Origin: Aliiglaciecola sp. M165
GTDB lineage: Bacteria > Pseudomonadota > Gammaproteobacteria > Enterobacterales > Alteromonadaceae
Assembly: GCF_007197995.1 (NCBI RefSeq)
Contig: NZ_VKKH01000002.1
Location: 558,001-622,000, forward strand
Direction of reading: 5' to 3'
DNA length: 64,000 nucleotides
Under the pieces are notes generated by a model, which did no database searches, had not been told where the DNA came from, and was given only the letters and a program-made list of their open reading frames with translations. Positions 53,988-62,550 of the stretch are shown piece by piece. The position numbers and the translations under genes were made by a program. How positions within the stretch are numbered: the first letter of the stretch is position 1; each line of letters starts with the position of its first letter.

Positions 53988-54066
53988 AAACTAGGAGTAC
54001 ACACACGTTTTCTTTTCACTTACAACCAAGCCTTGTCAAAAGTGAAAGAAGTTACTCCGAGACACA

Positions 54067-56919
54067 CTAGAATGATCCTCTAATTCCAAAGGACCAGCGA
54101 CGTCCGCTGTCTTCAACTAACAATAGATGATTGTCGAAACGGCCCCGTTTGTGCACATACTCTTCGGTCAAATTTATGCCTTCGAAGAACACACTGAGGT
54201 TGTCGTTGAGATCGTAACTTCCGCTAATGTCCAACTGTTGATAGTCCTCAACAATGGTAGGGCCGTCGCCAGCGGTTTGCGTTAATGACTGGACAAACTC
54301 ATCTCGCCAGTTCCACGCTAAGCGGGTTTGGAACGGACCTGATTCATAGAAAATCACTGCATTGAGTGAGTCACTTAATCCCGTTAGGGCAAACACTTGG
54401 TTCACATCAGCCGGATCGAGTTCAGCATTACTGTCGGCAAAGGTGGCGTTGGCGATAAAGCCAAATCCATTATCGAACGTATGCTGCCAAGCCATTTCGA
54501 AGCCATCAACACTGGCGTTTTCACCATTGCTGGGCAAGGTATTAGTGAAAACGGCGTCGACATTTCTTGAGGGGTCTTGTACCAAAGAACCATCAGGCAA
54601 ACTAAAGGTAATTTGCGATTGACCATTAACGATAAAGTTAGAGACTTCTTTTTTGAAGTAACCAAAAGACGCATAGCTTGCATCACCGTAATACCACTCT
54701 GCTGATAAGTCGAAATTGTCCGAGGTAAAAGGACTCAACATTGGATTACCACTGAAGGAGCGCAAGTCGCCGCCTTGACGGGTCGTGGTGATGTTGATCG
54801 CCGGTGACATACTTTCGAGCGTTGGACGAGTTAAAGTGCGTGATGCCGCGGCGCGGAAAATCAGCTCATCAGTGTATTCCCACTTAATGCTCATGTTTGG
54901 CAAAATGGCATCATAGTCTGAGCTTTGTGCGATAGGTTCCGCTGGACCATATTCTTGATTGAGCTCAGTAGCATCCAGGATCGTTAATCCGGTCAAAGGT
55001 GCAGAGGTGCCTGACACATCCACATCAGTTTGTTCGACGCGCACACCTGCAGAGATGAATATGGGTTTCTCGGCCAATTCGCCTTCAAAATCCATCTCCA
55101 CATACGCGGCAAGCGTTTGCTCTTCTACTTCAATAGAATTGTTGCGACGCACGGCATCAAAACTTTGACCTGAAACAGACTCGAGGAAAGCAAACTGTGC
55201 TTCACCATCGTGAGCCAGCCAGCTGGTAGGCATTCTTCCACTGCCACTTACGTCAGCTAAAAAGTCACTGCCGGCCTCAAACACATATTGCATGTCAGCG
55301 GGTATAGCTGGCGCATCTGGGTAGCCACAATACAAACAATGTACACCTGTGTCGTTGTCCCAGCGGGTCAGACTTTTGGTTTCATTGGTGTACTGGAATC
55401 CAAACTTGGCGGACATTAGCCCCATGTCTGAACCTTCGTCCCATTCGCCATCTACTTTGAATTGGGTCACGTCATCTTCAACCGCCCAGCCACGGCGCAA
55501 CATAACGTGTGCACGACTGTTGGCAGGGTCCAGATGATTGCTTACACCATCAGGTGCGCTGATACTGGGGTTGTAGATTAGGAAACCAGGGTTGTTTGGA
55601 TCAGCGACAAATAAATTGCCACCGACATCAATTTCGTTTTGGCCGCTGTAAATGTTGGCATTAGGCGTTGCGAACATGCTGGCCAGAGGCAAAATATTGT
55701 CGTCTACCTGAAAACGCACGCGGTTTGCATAACCGATTAACGAAAGCTGATTTTCGCCACCGTTATTGGCTTCTCGTTCTGCGTTGGAGTGATGTAAATC
55801 AAATTCCAAATCAAGATTTTCATTCACATCCCACTCGATGTTCAAACCAATATCAGTGGTTTCTGTTAAACGATCGAATTTTTTCGCGTGCATATCGGTT
55901 GCTAGACCAAGCTCCTGATACAAGTCGACTACTGTACCATTGGCATCGACTATCGCGCTTCGACGATCGCCATTAGCATCAAACAGACTACCATCATCGG
56001 CAACACCCTGAATATTTGGCGCAGTGAACCAATGACCATAAGAGGTTGCATCAGTTTCGATATCAAAGTCGGAATAAAGAACATCGGCGGTTATGGTCAC
56101 ATCTTCACTTGCTGCATATTGGAAAACTAAATTGGCATTAGTTCGAGTTCGCTCTTCAAATGTAACTTTGTGATCATAATTACGTGGCGAGAAGATATTT
56201 CCTGTCCAAGCTTCCCCACTGGCAGTTTCCGGATTTGGCACGCCGACATTTTCCAGCCAGCCATCCATTTGCGCTTGATTCAAACGGGTTTCACGGGATT
56301 GATGAGATACGGCCAACAATAAGCCTACACGGTCATCGTCAAAAGTGTTGCTGATCAATGCTGAGACTTGTGGTGTAGTCTCTTCGCTGTTTTCATCGTA
56401 GACCGCTTTCACGCTGCCTGCGACTTTGAATCCGCTAATACTAAATGGTCGGGCAGTATTAATATTAATGGTAGAACCTATGCCACCAGACTGCATGGTA
56501 GCGGTAGACGTTTTATGCACGTCCAGGCTACTAACCAACTCAGAGGCGATAGTGTCAAAACTGAATGCTCGTGAATTATTTTCAGACGCGATCTGACGGC
56601 CATTCACTAATACCGTGTTGAACTGGGGGCCAAAACCGCGCACGGTGATAAGTTGGCCTTCGCCACCTGAGCGATCAATAGACACCCCGGTAATCCGTTG
56701 CAGCGACTCCGCCAGGTTAGTATCTGGAAATTTACCGATATCTTCAGCGGAAATGGCATCAACCACACCTGCCGATTCTTTTTTCACATCCATCGCCCTT
56801 GCCATACTGGCGCGAATTCCGCGAACCTGGATTTGTTCGATATCTGGGTCAGTTGCAGGCGCTTGTTGTGCCCCTGTTTGTTGTGCATAAACGTGTTGAG
56901 AGCAAGCCATGGAAGCCAT
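54067..56919 (-). CDS. TonB-dependent receptor without STN domain; apparent frameshift in the signal peptide
   Basis: A 950-residue outer-membrane receptor in the open frame. Plug region: GKFPDTNLAESLQRITGVSI and GPQFNTVLVNGRQIA; barrel to RWSFGIRGSF, with terminal Phe. It is a paralogue of the receptor at 44-47 kb. The in-frame ATG at 56919 (MASMACSQHVYAQQTG) leaves only a stub of a signal peptide. An upstream ATG at 56960, with AGGA before it, reads MFKKTK and then stops. One extra A in the A run at 56943-56946 would join it to ITTAVLAVMASMACSQ, a normal signal peptide. So a 1-nt deletion or sequencing error is likely. A 25-nt motif at 57105 is shared with the sigma operon. Confidence 0.9.
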   Translation of the reverse strand: MASMACSQHVYAQQTGAQQAPATDPDIEQIQVRGIRASMARAMDVKKESAGVVDAISAEDIGKFPDTNLAESLQRITGVSIDRSGGEGQLITVRGFGPQFNTVLVNGRQIASENNSRAFSFDTIASELVSSLDVHKTSTATMQSGGIGSTININTARPFSISGFKVAGSVKAVYDENSEETTPQVSALISNTFDDDRVGLLLAVSHQSRETRLNQAQMDGWLENVGVPNPETASGEAWTGNIFSPRNYDHKVTFEERTRTNANLVFQYAASEDVTITADVLYSDFDIETDATSYGHWFTAPNIQGVADDGSLFDANGDRRSAIVDANGTVVDLYQELGLATDMHAKKFDRLTETTDIGLNIEWDVNENLDLEFDLHHSNAEREANNGGENQLSLIGYANRVRFQVDDNILPLASMFATPNANIYSGQNEIDVGGNLFVADPNNPGFLIYNPSISAPDGVSNHLDPANSRAHVMLRRGWAVEDDVTQFKVDGEWDEGSDMGLMSAKFGFQYTNETKSLTRWDNDTGVHCLYCGYPDAPAIPADMQYVFEAGSDFLADVSGSGRMPTSWLAHDGEAQFAFLESVSGQSFDAVRRNNSIEVEEQTLAAYVEMDFEGELAEKPIFISAGVRVEQTDVDVSGTSAPLTGLTILDATELNQEYGPAEPIAQSSDYDAILPNMSIKWEYTDELIFRAAASRTLTRPTLESMSPAINITTTRQGGDLRSFSGNPMLSPFTSDNFDLSAEWYYGDASYASFGYFKKEVSNFIVNGQSQITFSLPDGSLVQDPSRNVDAVFTNTLPSNGENASVDGFEMAWQHTFDNGFGFIANATFADSNAELDPADVNQVFALTGLSDSLNAVIFYESGPFQTRLAWNWRDEFVQSLTQTAGDGPTIVEDYQQLDISGSYDLNDNLSVFFEGINLTEEYVHKRGRFDNHLLLVEDSGRRWSFGIRGSF

Positions 56920-56960
56920 GACGGCGAGTACCGCAGTGGTTATTTTGTTTTCTTGAACAT

Positions 56961-57346
56961 TGCTGTGTCCTGATAATGTGAACCCAAGGCGGTTGACCTT
57001 GTGTTTCCTTTAACCAAAGTGTTAGTTGAAGCGCTCAAAGGGCGGTACCAGTTCCCCAAGGCGCATATCCAATTAACAGTGGATGATGCTCACGCATCGA
57101 ACACTAAGACGAGTGGGAAAAAATAATCCTCCAGATAAATTCACATTTTTTTTACAAAAGGCACGGTAACAGGATAAACAAGTGAGGATCCGTTCAGACC
57201 TTACGAACTTGCAGCGCAGATAAAAGTATGGGGTTAGTCCGTAATGATAACTCTATGAATGTTCAGCAGGAGCAGGATAGTAAATGCAGATCTCCCCGCC
57301 TTGCAGCGGGGATAGTTATGTTCCATCCACAATGTTTTTACGCGTA
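56961..57346. other. Intergenic region upstream of TonB receptor 2
   Basis: 386 bases with no gene. It holds the motif at 57105-57129 and, near the hydrolase end, a small hairpin (TCCCCGC and GCGGGGA, 57293-57312) that lacks a T tract on either strand. Confidence 0.6.
57105..57129 (-). promoter_or_regulatory. Shared promoter-like motif, copy 2 (TonB receptor 2)
   Basis: The minus strand again reads GGATT, a T-rich stretch, then CACTCGTCTTA; 21 of 25 bases match copy 1 at 43906-43930. It lies about 145-170 bases before the repaired receptor start, suggesting control by the FecI-like sigma factor. Confidence 0.55.
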
Positions 57347-58687
57347 TTAATTCCAGTTGCGACTATTCAACTCTTTTGCCCATCGCACAATCAACTGTGC
57401 AATCTCGTCTTCCCACACACCGGGTTTTCCATTGAACGAATCTGCAGGTGCTTCGTGTAATGTGCTCCAGTGGTCCAGTTTGGGATAAATCACCAAATCA
57501 ACATTTTGATTGCCAGCCCGCTTTAAAGTGTCCACGATCATGTGATTGTCTGCTTCAGACATGATCCAATCATTTTCACCCCAACGCACCCTGACCGGGA
57601 CTTTGACTTGTTGCCATTGACCAGCAAAATCAAAATCTTGTAGTTGATGATAATAAGCCATTGGTCGGCCATACATGTGTTCTGGACCATGATAATTGTA
57701 TTGAGCAAGTAAGGGATTTTCTTGAATCACTTGAGCGTAACTCTTTTTCTCGATCAACATACCGTAGTAAAGCGGAATATACGCTTGATTAATCTGTTGA
57801 CTGATTTGCGCCTCGGTTTGCCCCTGCATTTGCTTGATGCGTCTTTCAATTTCAAGCATATGTTCAAACCATGAACGGTAAAAGGTTCCATCGCTAATCA
57901 CACCATTCAATTGATACTTGATAGCAAGGTAAGGGGCTATCGCACTACCCATAGAGTTACCATACACCAGCACCCTATTACGATCGATTCTCGGATCGTT
58001 TAAGAGGGTTTGCAGTCCTTTTTCGTAACCGTGTAGTTCAGTATTGAAATCGGTTTTCGAGCAGTTTCCTTGACTATCACCCATGCCTGGTTTTTCGATT
58101 CGCATTACCAGCATGTCGACAGATTCAACAATCTGCTTCAGCATTTTAATGTAGTTAGACTTGCTAGTAGCCCGCACTTCAGCACTCGAACAACTCAGCC
58201 CTTGCACCATGAAAATCGCTGGGATCTTGCCTTTTGTGGATTTAGGAAGCGTCACTATAGTTCGTTGTTTAAAACCAAAGTCATTTTCTACTACCCCATA
58301 CTCCACATCCAAACCTGCATAACGTTCTAAGGGCACTGGATTAAACCTAGCGGTCACGTCAAAGGTCATCAATCCACGCCTGACGGTTAACTTTGTAGGT
58401 GTATTGGCGACTAAATTATCGGTCAAATCGTCCCAAGTAGCGCCATCTTTAATCAGTGTATTGTTGACTTGCAGTAAAACATCACCGACTTTCAATCCTG
58501 CGTTTTCTAGAGGAGAATCAGAATCGATATTCTCTAACAATCTGCCTAGCGGATTTGCTGCAACAAATTTTGCTTCCCAACTTGCGCGACGAGGTAAATC
58601 ACTGGACATTGCCTGACTGCTGACAAAATAAATCAACGTGCAAATGCCAAAGAATGACTTGAACAATCGAATGCTTAAAAACTTCAT
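57347..58687 (-). CDS. Exported PDZ-containing alpha/beta hydrolase
   Basis: A 446-residue protein. A signal peptide (LFKSFFGICTLIYFVSS) is followed by a PDZ-like domain (NIDSDSPLENAGLKVGDVLL, residues 45-110) and an alpha/beta hydrolase domain. The nucleophile Ser is in VLVYGNSMGSAIAP near residue 255, Asp is likely in RWGENDWIM, and the His is in KLDHWSTLHE. PDZ fused to a serine hydrolase suggests recognition of a peptide or lipid end. GGGAG lies just before ATG 58687; the frame is open to 58801. It is divergent from a LytTR membrane regulator. Confidence 0.85.
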   Translation of the reverse strand: MKFLSIRLFKSFFGICTLIYFVSSQAMSSDLPRRASWEAKFVAANPLGRLLENIDSDSPLENAGLKVGDVLLQVNNTLIKDGATWDDLTDNLVANTPTKLTVRRGLMTFDVTARFNPVPLERYAGLDVEYGVVENDFGFKQRTIVTLPKSTKGKIPAIFMVQGLSCSSAEVRATSKSNYIKMLKQIVESVDMLVMRIEKPGMGDSQGNCSKTDFNTELHGYEKGLQTLLNDPRIDRNRVLVYGNSMGSAIAPYLAIKYQLNGVISDGTFYRSWFEHMLEIERRIKQMQGQTEAQISQQINQAYIPLYYGMLIEKKSYAQVIQENPLLAQYNYHGPEHMYGRPMAYYHQLQDFDFAGQWQQVKVPVRVRWGENDWIMSEADNHMIVDTLKRAGNQNVDLVIYPKLDHWSTLHEAPADSFNGKPGVWEDEIAQLIVRWAKELNSRNWN

Positions 58688-58836
58688 TTTCTCTCCCAAT
58701 ACAATTAACCGACTATTTAGAGGTGTTGAGCGGATCTGAATTGCCCATTGCTCTTGCTTTTTATAGGGTAAAAGGTGGGCGGATGTGCGGCATTTATACA
58801 AAAATGCTGTTTATCTATACCAAACAAAAGGAAACA

Positions 58837-59649
58837 ATGATGACTTTAAACACTGCAAATCTAATTGATGATCGTGGTTACTTGTTTGGCTCAAGGCTGC
58901 TGACCCATGGCCTTTTCTGGATGGCCTACTATGTGGTTTTTTCTTTAATCTGGATGCGAGAAGAGCACGGATATTTTGCGTCTTTCTACCTTGAATTTTT
59001 ACTCTTACCGCCAAGAATCTTATGTGTTTATTGTGTAGTGTATGTGTTGATCCCAAGGTATCTATTGGAACGTCGTTTTTCTTTATTTTTAACGTCCTAT
59101 ATTGCCATTTTATCCGTAGCGGCCAGTCTACAATCCGCCGCTATTTGGTTTTTTTATGACGGTTTGCTTTACCCACAGAGTGACATCGTATTTAGTTTGC
59201 ATTATTGGATTAAAAATCTGATGTTGATCAACAGCACTGTGGTATTTATCGGTGCTATAAGTATTCTTAAGCACTACCTGAGATTAAGGACCCAGCTCAA
59301 GTCTGAATTGCAGAGGCGCAACATTGAGCAACCATTGGAGTTGGTGGTCGACCGTCGGACCTACTTTGTCGAATTATCGGATATTGCCTACATTCAAGGC
59401 ATGGGAAATTATGTGGAAGTGTACTTATGCAACGGCAAAAAGCTGACAACCTACAGTTCGATTAAATCTATGTTGTCTCGGCTAACTGAGGGTTTCGTGC
59501 GGGTACACAAGTCTTACATTGTAAATACCCTGCACATTGAGTCCTTTTCTGCCAGCGACATTACAGTGTTGGGCAGGCAAATTCCTCGAGGTAAAGAACA
59601 AACCGATCACCAGCTAAGTACCAGAATATTGAGGCTTGCGGTTGAGTAA
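58837..59649 (+). CDS. Membrane-bound LytTR DNA-binding regulator
   Basis: A 270-residue protein with four membrane helices (GLFWMAYYVVFSLIWM, FLLLPPRILCVYCVVYVLI, FLTSYIAILSVAASLQSAA, LMLINSTVVFIGAISIL) followed directly by a LytTR domain (ELVVDRRTYFVELSDIAYIQ; GFVRVHKSYIVNTLHIESF). There is no receiver or kinase domain, so it should sense a membrane signal and bind DNA itself. AAGGA lies before ATG 58837; the frame extends upstream to 58723. Divergent from the PDZ hydrolase, its probable target. Confidence 0.85.
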   Translation: MMTLNTANLIDDRGYLFGSRLLTHGLFWMAYYVVFSLIWMREEHGYFASFYLEFLLLPPRILCVYCVVYVLIPRYLLERRFSLFLTSYIAILSVAASLQSAAIWFFYDGLLYPQSDIVFSLHYWIKNLMLINSTVVFIGAISILKHYLRLRTQLKSELQRRNIEQPLELVVDRRTYFVELSDIAYIQGMGNYVEVYLCNGKKLTTYSSIKSMLSRLTEGFVRVHKSYIVNTLHIESFSASDITVLGRQIPRGKEQTDHQLSTRILRLAVE

Positions 59650-59654
59650 TAATT

Positions 59655-60020
59655 TTAATCAAAAACGTTTGGGCAAGCACCATATTCATTAAATTTATCA
59701 TCCCATCGGCGTACGTCGTTCGCTCTTCTCCAGCGTGAATGAAAGAACTCCATTAAGCACACTTTCGAGCCAAGTTGGACCATGAAAGTGTCATACTCTT
59801 TTACCTGCTCATAGGGCGGGTAGGTATCACTGGTTCCCCAGGTTATGCCACCTCGTTGTTGAGCATAATCTGACCAAAACTGTTCGGGTGAAACCCAACC
59901 AGATTTGGCTTCGCTCCAAACTAGCGATTCGTTTCCACTTTTGAATTGACCATCGCTAGCCTGCTGAGCACCTATGGAGAAACTCGTTAGGAAAAGAAAA
60001 AGAACTAAAAACTGCTTCAT
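59655..60020 (-). CDS. Small exported protein of unknown function
   Basis: A 121-residue protein with signal peptide MKQFLVLFLFLTSFSIGAQ. The mature part is rich in Trp and aromatic residues (WSEAKSGWVSPEQFWSDYAQ; GGITWGTSDTYPPYEQV) and has two Cys that could form a disulfide (KVCLMEF; YGACPN). I recognise no family. Convergent with the LytTR regulator, 5 bases away. Confidence 0.7.
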   Translation of the reverse strand: MKQFLVLFLFLTSFSIGAQQASDGQFKSGNESLVWSEAKSGWVSPEQFWSDYAQQRGGITWGTSDTYPPYEQVKEYDTFMVQLGSKVCLMEFFHSRWRRANDVRRWDDKFNEYGACPNVFD

Positions 60021-60082
60021 GGATTACACCTTATAAACCGTCATTTAACAGGCTATACAATAGTCGTTAATTTGAAAGAGTG

Positions 60083-61102
60083 CTAGGCGCTTTGTTGTAG
60101 ACCAAAATCACGAGGTTGTGCGACAGATTGATAGAAGTTTTCAATCACAGAAACCCGTCTTAAAATACTGCTATCGCGATTTTCTGCAAGCCTTCTTGTT
60201 TGCTCAGACGGAGCATTTTGATCAGTGTCAAGCTGAGCTTTGTCAAGCGAACGGGTGGGGGGCTGAGCAGATATGCCATCAATTATATCGTCTAAATCAG
60301 GCACTTCAGCACCAACTTCAGAAGACGGTCGACTATCATTGTTTCCGAGTATCGGTGCGGCATTTTGCTGAGTATTTTCATCCGCAACAGTGTTAATATC
60401 GTCAATGGAAGTGGCCACTGCGTCTCTGGCTTCTTCCGCATCTTGTCGAGCTATATCTGAGCGTGCCTCGGTGGCAATCTGTGTTGCTTCACTGGCAACA
60501 CGCAAATCTTGAGGAGACGGATCAGCCGGCGCCAAGGCTGCTGCCCTAACCTGTTGCATCTTGCGAACGGTTTCTTCAGGGGTGTTTTCCTCTGATATGT
60601 CGATAGAGACTTCACCACCCACAGCGTACTGTCGACCATCAGGGCCACTTTCGAATTCATAAGAGGGTGAACCTGCGTATTGCCCACCTACTGACGCATG
60701 GGCCTGCTCGTGAGCACGAACTTCGCGGTCGCGCTGTTTGAGCGCTTCCACTTCACGTTGCTCTGCCGCTTGCTGTTGCTCTTGTTGTCGGCTTTCAGCA
60801 TTTTCTCGTCCAGCACTTGGATCTTCGCCGTTATCCTGGTTAAACAAATCACCTTGATTGGCGGAGTTTTGGTTCAATACATTTTGCTGGATTTGCGGTC
60901 TTTCGTAGGTTAGTTGTGGCGACTGCCCCGGTGTTTTGACACGATCAGATTCTGAGCCCACACCCGACTCAGCGGCTGAATTTTCCGCGTTGCTGGTCTG
61001 AGGGATGGTTTCTCTAAGTGTGTTATCGCGACGCGCAGACTCCGTTGCCACATTTCCAGTGGGAAAGACAACTGCAGTTGGGATAGGCGTAACGATATTC
61101 AT
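60083..61102 (-). CDS. SprA-related putative metalloprotease-like protein
   Basis: A 339-residue protein of the SprA-related family (PF12118). A low-complexity Gln/Glu/Asn-rich N-terminal half (residues 20-130) precedes the conserved core [40 protein letters not shown] and [18 protein letters not shown]. The core contains HEQAH, an HExxH pattern, so a zinc peptidase-like role has been proposed for the family. The C-terminal part is again low-complexity. No signal peptide. The next gene on the strand starts upstream, 9 bases away, and encodes a flagellar-like protein. Confidence 0.85.
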   Translation of the reverse strand: MNIVTPIPTAVVFPTGNVATESARRDNTLRETIPQTSNAENSAAESGVGSESDRVKTPGQSPQLTYERPQIQQNVLNQNSANQGDLFNQDNGEDPSAGRENAESRQQEQQQAAEQREVEALKQRDREVRAHEQAHASVGGQYAGSPSYEFESGPDGRQYAVGGEVSIDISEENTPEETVRKMQQVRAAALAPADPSPQDLRVASEATQIATEARSDIARQDAEEARDAVATSIDDINTVADENTQQNAAPILGNNDSRPSSEVGAEVPDLDDIIDGISAQPPTRSLDKAQLDTDQNAPSEQTRRLAENRDSSILRRVSVIENFYQSVAQPRDFGLQQSA

Positions 61103-61111
61103 CAGGTTAAC

Positions 61112-61432
61112 CTAGGCTAACTCATCAATGATTCGGCCAACGGTATCGTTGACCACTTCGAGCACTTTGCCTGAAGCAAGCGCATTGCGACTGTTAATTT
61201 GCAACGAGATCAAGTCGTTGGTCAAACTATCACCACCTTGGGGGAGGAGTTGATTCACCTGGCCTATTTGTTGTGTCGCGGCATTGGTAAGGAGGTCTTG
61301 TGGCGTTTGCGCTTGAGCGTTGCGCTGGGCAATATTCAACGACGCCTCAGTGATACCCTGTTGCGCACGATTTAAACCAAGCGTTCCTGAAATGATCGCT
61401 GAGTTGATGTTGTTTGATACATCAAATGCCAT
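61112..61432 (-). CDS. Small flagellar rod/hook-like protein
   Basis: A 106-residue protein whose ends resemble flagellar rod/hook family proteins: an N terminus NINSAIISGTLGLNRAQQGI with helix-forming repeats, and a C terminus NDLISLQINSRNALASGKVL that recalls the Flg_bbr_C helix. It lacks the middle domain and is far shorter than FlgB/FlgC. Coded just before the SprA-related gene, so co-expressed. Role unknown. Confidence 0.6.
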   Translation of the reverse strand: MAFDVSNNINSAIISGTLGLNRAQQGITEASLNIAQRNAQAQTPQDLLTNAATQQIGQVNQLLPQGGDSLTNDLISLQINSRNALASGKVLEVVNDTVGRIIDELA

Positions 61433-61624
61433 AGATAACCCCCATTACCTGTGTAAATTATAGCCTATCAACAATGATTTAAAAAGCTTTGACTCAAAAC
61501 AAACTACTAAACACAAGCACTGCATCCATGACCGTTGTGTGATTAACAAATGTGCTGTTTTTAGGAGATCCCCGCATTCGCAAAAATGATCTGAAAGGAG
61601 CGCGAGGATGATGTTCTATTCCCT

Positions 61625-61690
61625 AATACGTCATTCCCAAAACGCCACCCCCTGTGCGTCATTCCCGAAAAGCTGTTAATCGGGAATCTA
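61625..61690. repeat. Degenerate short repeat (CGTCATTCCC type)
   Basis: CGTCATTCCC occurs twice about 30 bases apart, and the second copy pairs with CGGGAAT a few bases on (ATTCCCG, loop AAAAGCTGTTAAT, CGGGAAT). This is like the REP-type stem-loops with TCATTCCCG that are common in bacterial intergenic DNA. The first copy is degenerate. It lies in the bioH downstream region. Confidence 0.5.
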
Positions 61691-61724
61691 CCAAAAACCT
61701 GTTTGTAATAAACAGCCGTGCGCT

Positions 61725-62522
61725 TTAATAAGGTTCCTCACCCTGATATTCGATATTAAATATTTGAGCTATGGATTGCATGAAAAGTTGTGGATGGGAG
61801 ATAAAAGGTGCGTGAGATGCATGGGCAAAGACATGGTGCTGAGCATCTGTATACAAGGACTGAATGCGTTCAATCGCTTTGTGTGGCACTAAACTATCTA
61901 AGCGACCATACAGACAGTTAACAGGGCACGTGATGTCTTTTATTCGATGTCGTAAGTCAGACTGTGCCAAAATCGCAAGACCCGCTTGTAGGGCGCGATT
62001 ATCTGGAATGGGAAAATGTTGAATGTGGGCTTTAATTTGTTTGATGTCATCTCGCGCAGATTCACTGCCCATTGCCTGAATTGCCATAAAACGATCCAAG
62101 GTTTTACTGAAATCTTGCTCTAGTTGCCGCTCAAAAGTTTCTAGTACAACTTTTCTAATCCCCGGCCAATCTTCTGATTGTGAAAACTTTGGGGTGCTTG
62201 CCACTAACATTAGCCTGTCTAGACACTCACAATGCTCAATGGCGATTTCCTGTGCCACCAAGCCACCCAATGACCAACCCAATAAACTGCACTTGTCTGG
62301 CATTACGGCCAATACCATACTTGCGATAGATTCCAGGGTGTAATCCTTAGGCATATTGGCCGCATTTCGGCCAAAGCCCGGTAAATCTATCATGGTGATC
62401 CTGAAGTGCTGTTCCAGATAATGGCTGATCGGCTCCCAGACACCACTATTTAGCCCCCAACCGTGCAGCATGACAAGTTCGGGCCCCTGACCTCTAGATT
62501 CGGTAAACAATGGAGTATTCAT
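61725..62522 (-). CDS. bioH: Pimeloyl-ACP methyl ester carboxylesterase BioH
   Basis: A 265-residue alpha/beta hydrolase that ends pimeloyl chain synthesis for biotin by cleaving the methyl ester. Oxyanion/substrate motif VMLHGWGLNSGVW; nucleophile Ser in LLGWSLGGLVA near residue 80; Asp in LYGRLDSLVP near residue 207; His in HASHAPFISHP near residue 236. Length and motifs match BioH. ATG 62522 is listed, with TTG one codon earlier as an alternative. Divergent from comF, as in E. coli (bioH-gntX). Confidence 0.93.
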   Translation of the reverse strand: MNTPLFTESRGQGPELVMLHGWGLNSGVWEPISHYLEQHFRITMIDLPGFGRNAANMPKDYTLESIASMVLAVMPDKCSLLGWSLGGLVAQEIAIEHCECLDRLMLVASTPKFSQSEDWPGIRKVVLETFERQLEQDFSKTLDRFMAIQAMGSESARDDIKQIKAHIQHFPIPDNRALQAGLAILAQSDLRHRIKDITCPVNCLYGRLDSLVPHKAIERIQSLYTDAQHHVFAHASHAPFISHPQLFMQSIAQIFNIEYQGEEPY

Positions 62523-62550
62523 CAACGCCTATTTAAGAAAGGAAACAAGG

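Larger units (their letters stand above)
53733..54066. other. Intergenic region with a 90-bp inverted-repeat element
   Basis: 334 bases between the second TonB receptor and the halogenase. It contains the receptor terminator and the repeat element described separately. A plus-strand frame at 53719-53946 runs through the repeat and is not a gene. Confidence 0.7.

Noticed and set aside
57293-57312. Hairpin TCCCCGC/GCGGGGA after the PDZ hydrolase gene
   Set aside because: No T tract follows on either strand; not called a terminator.
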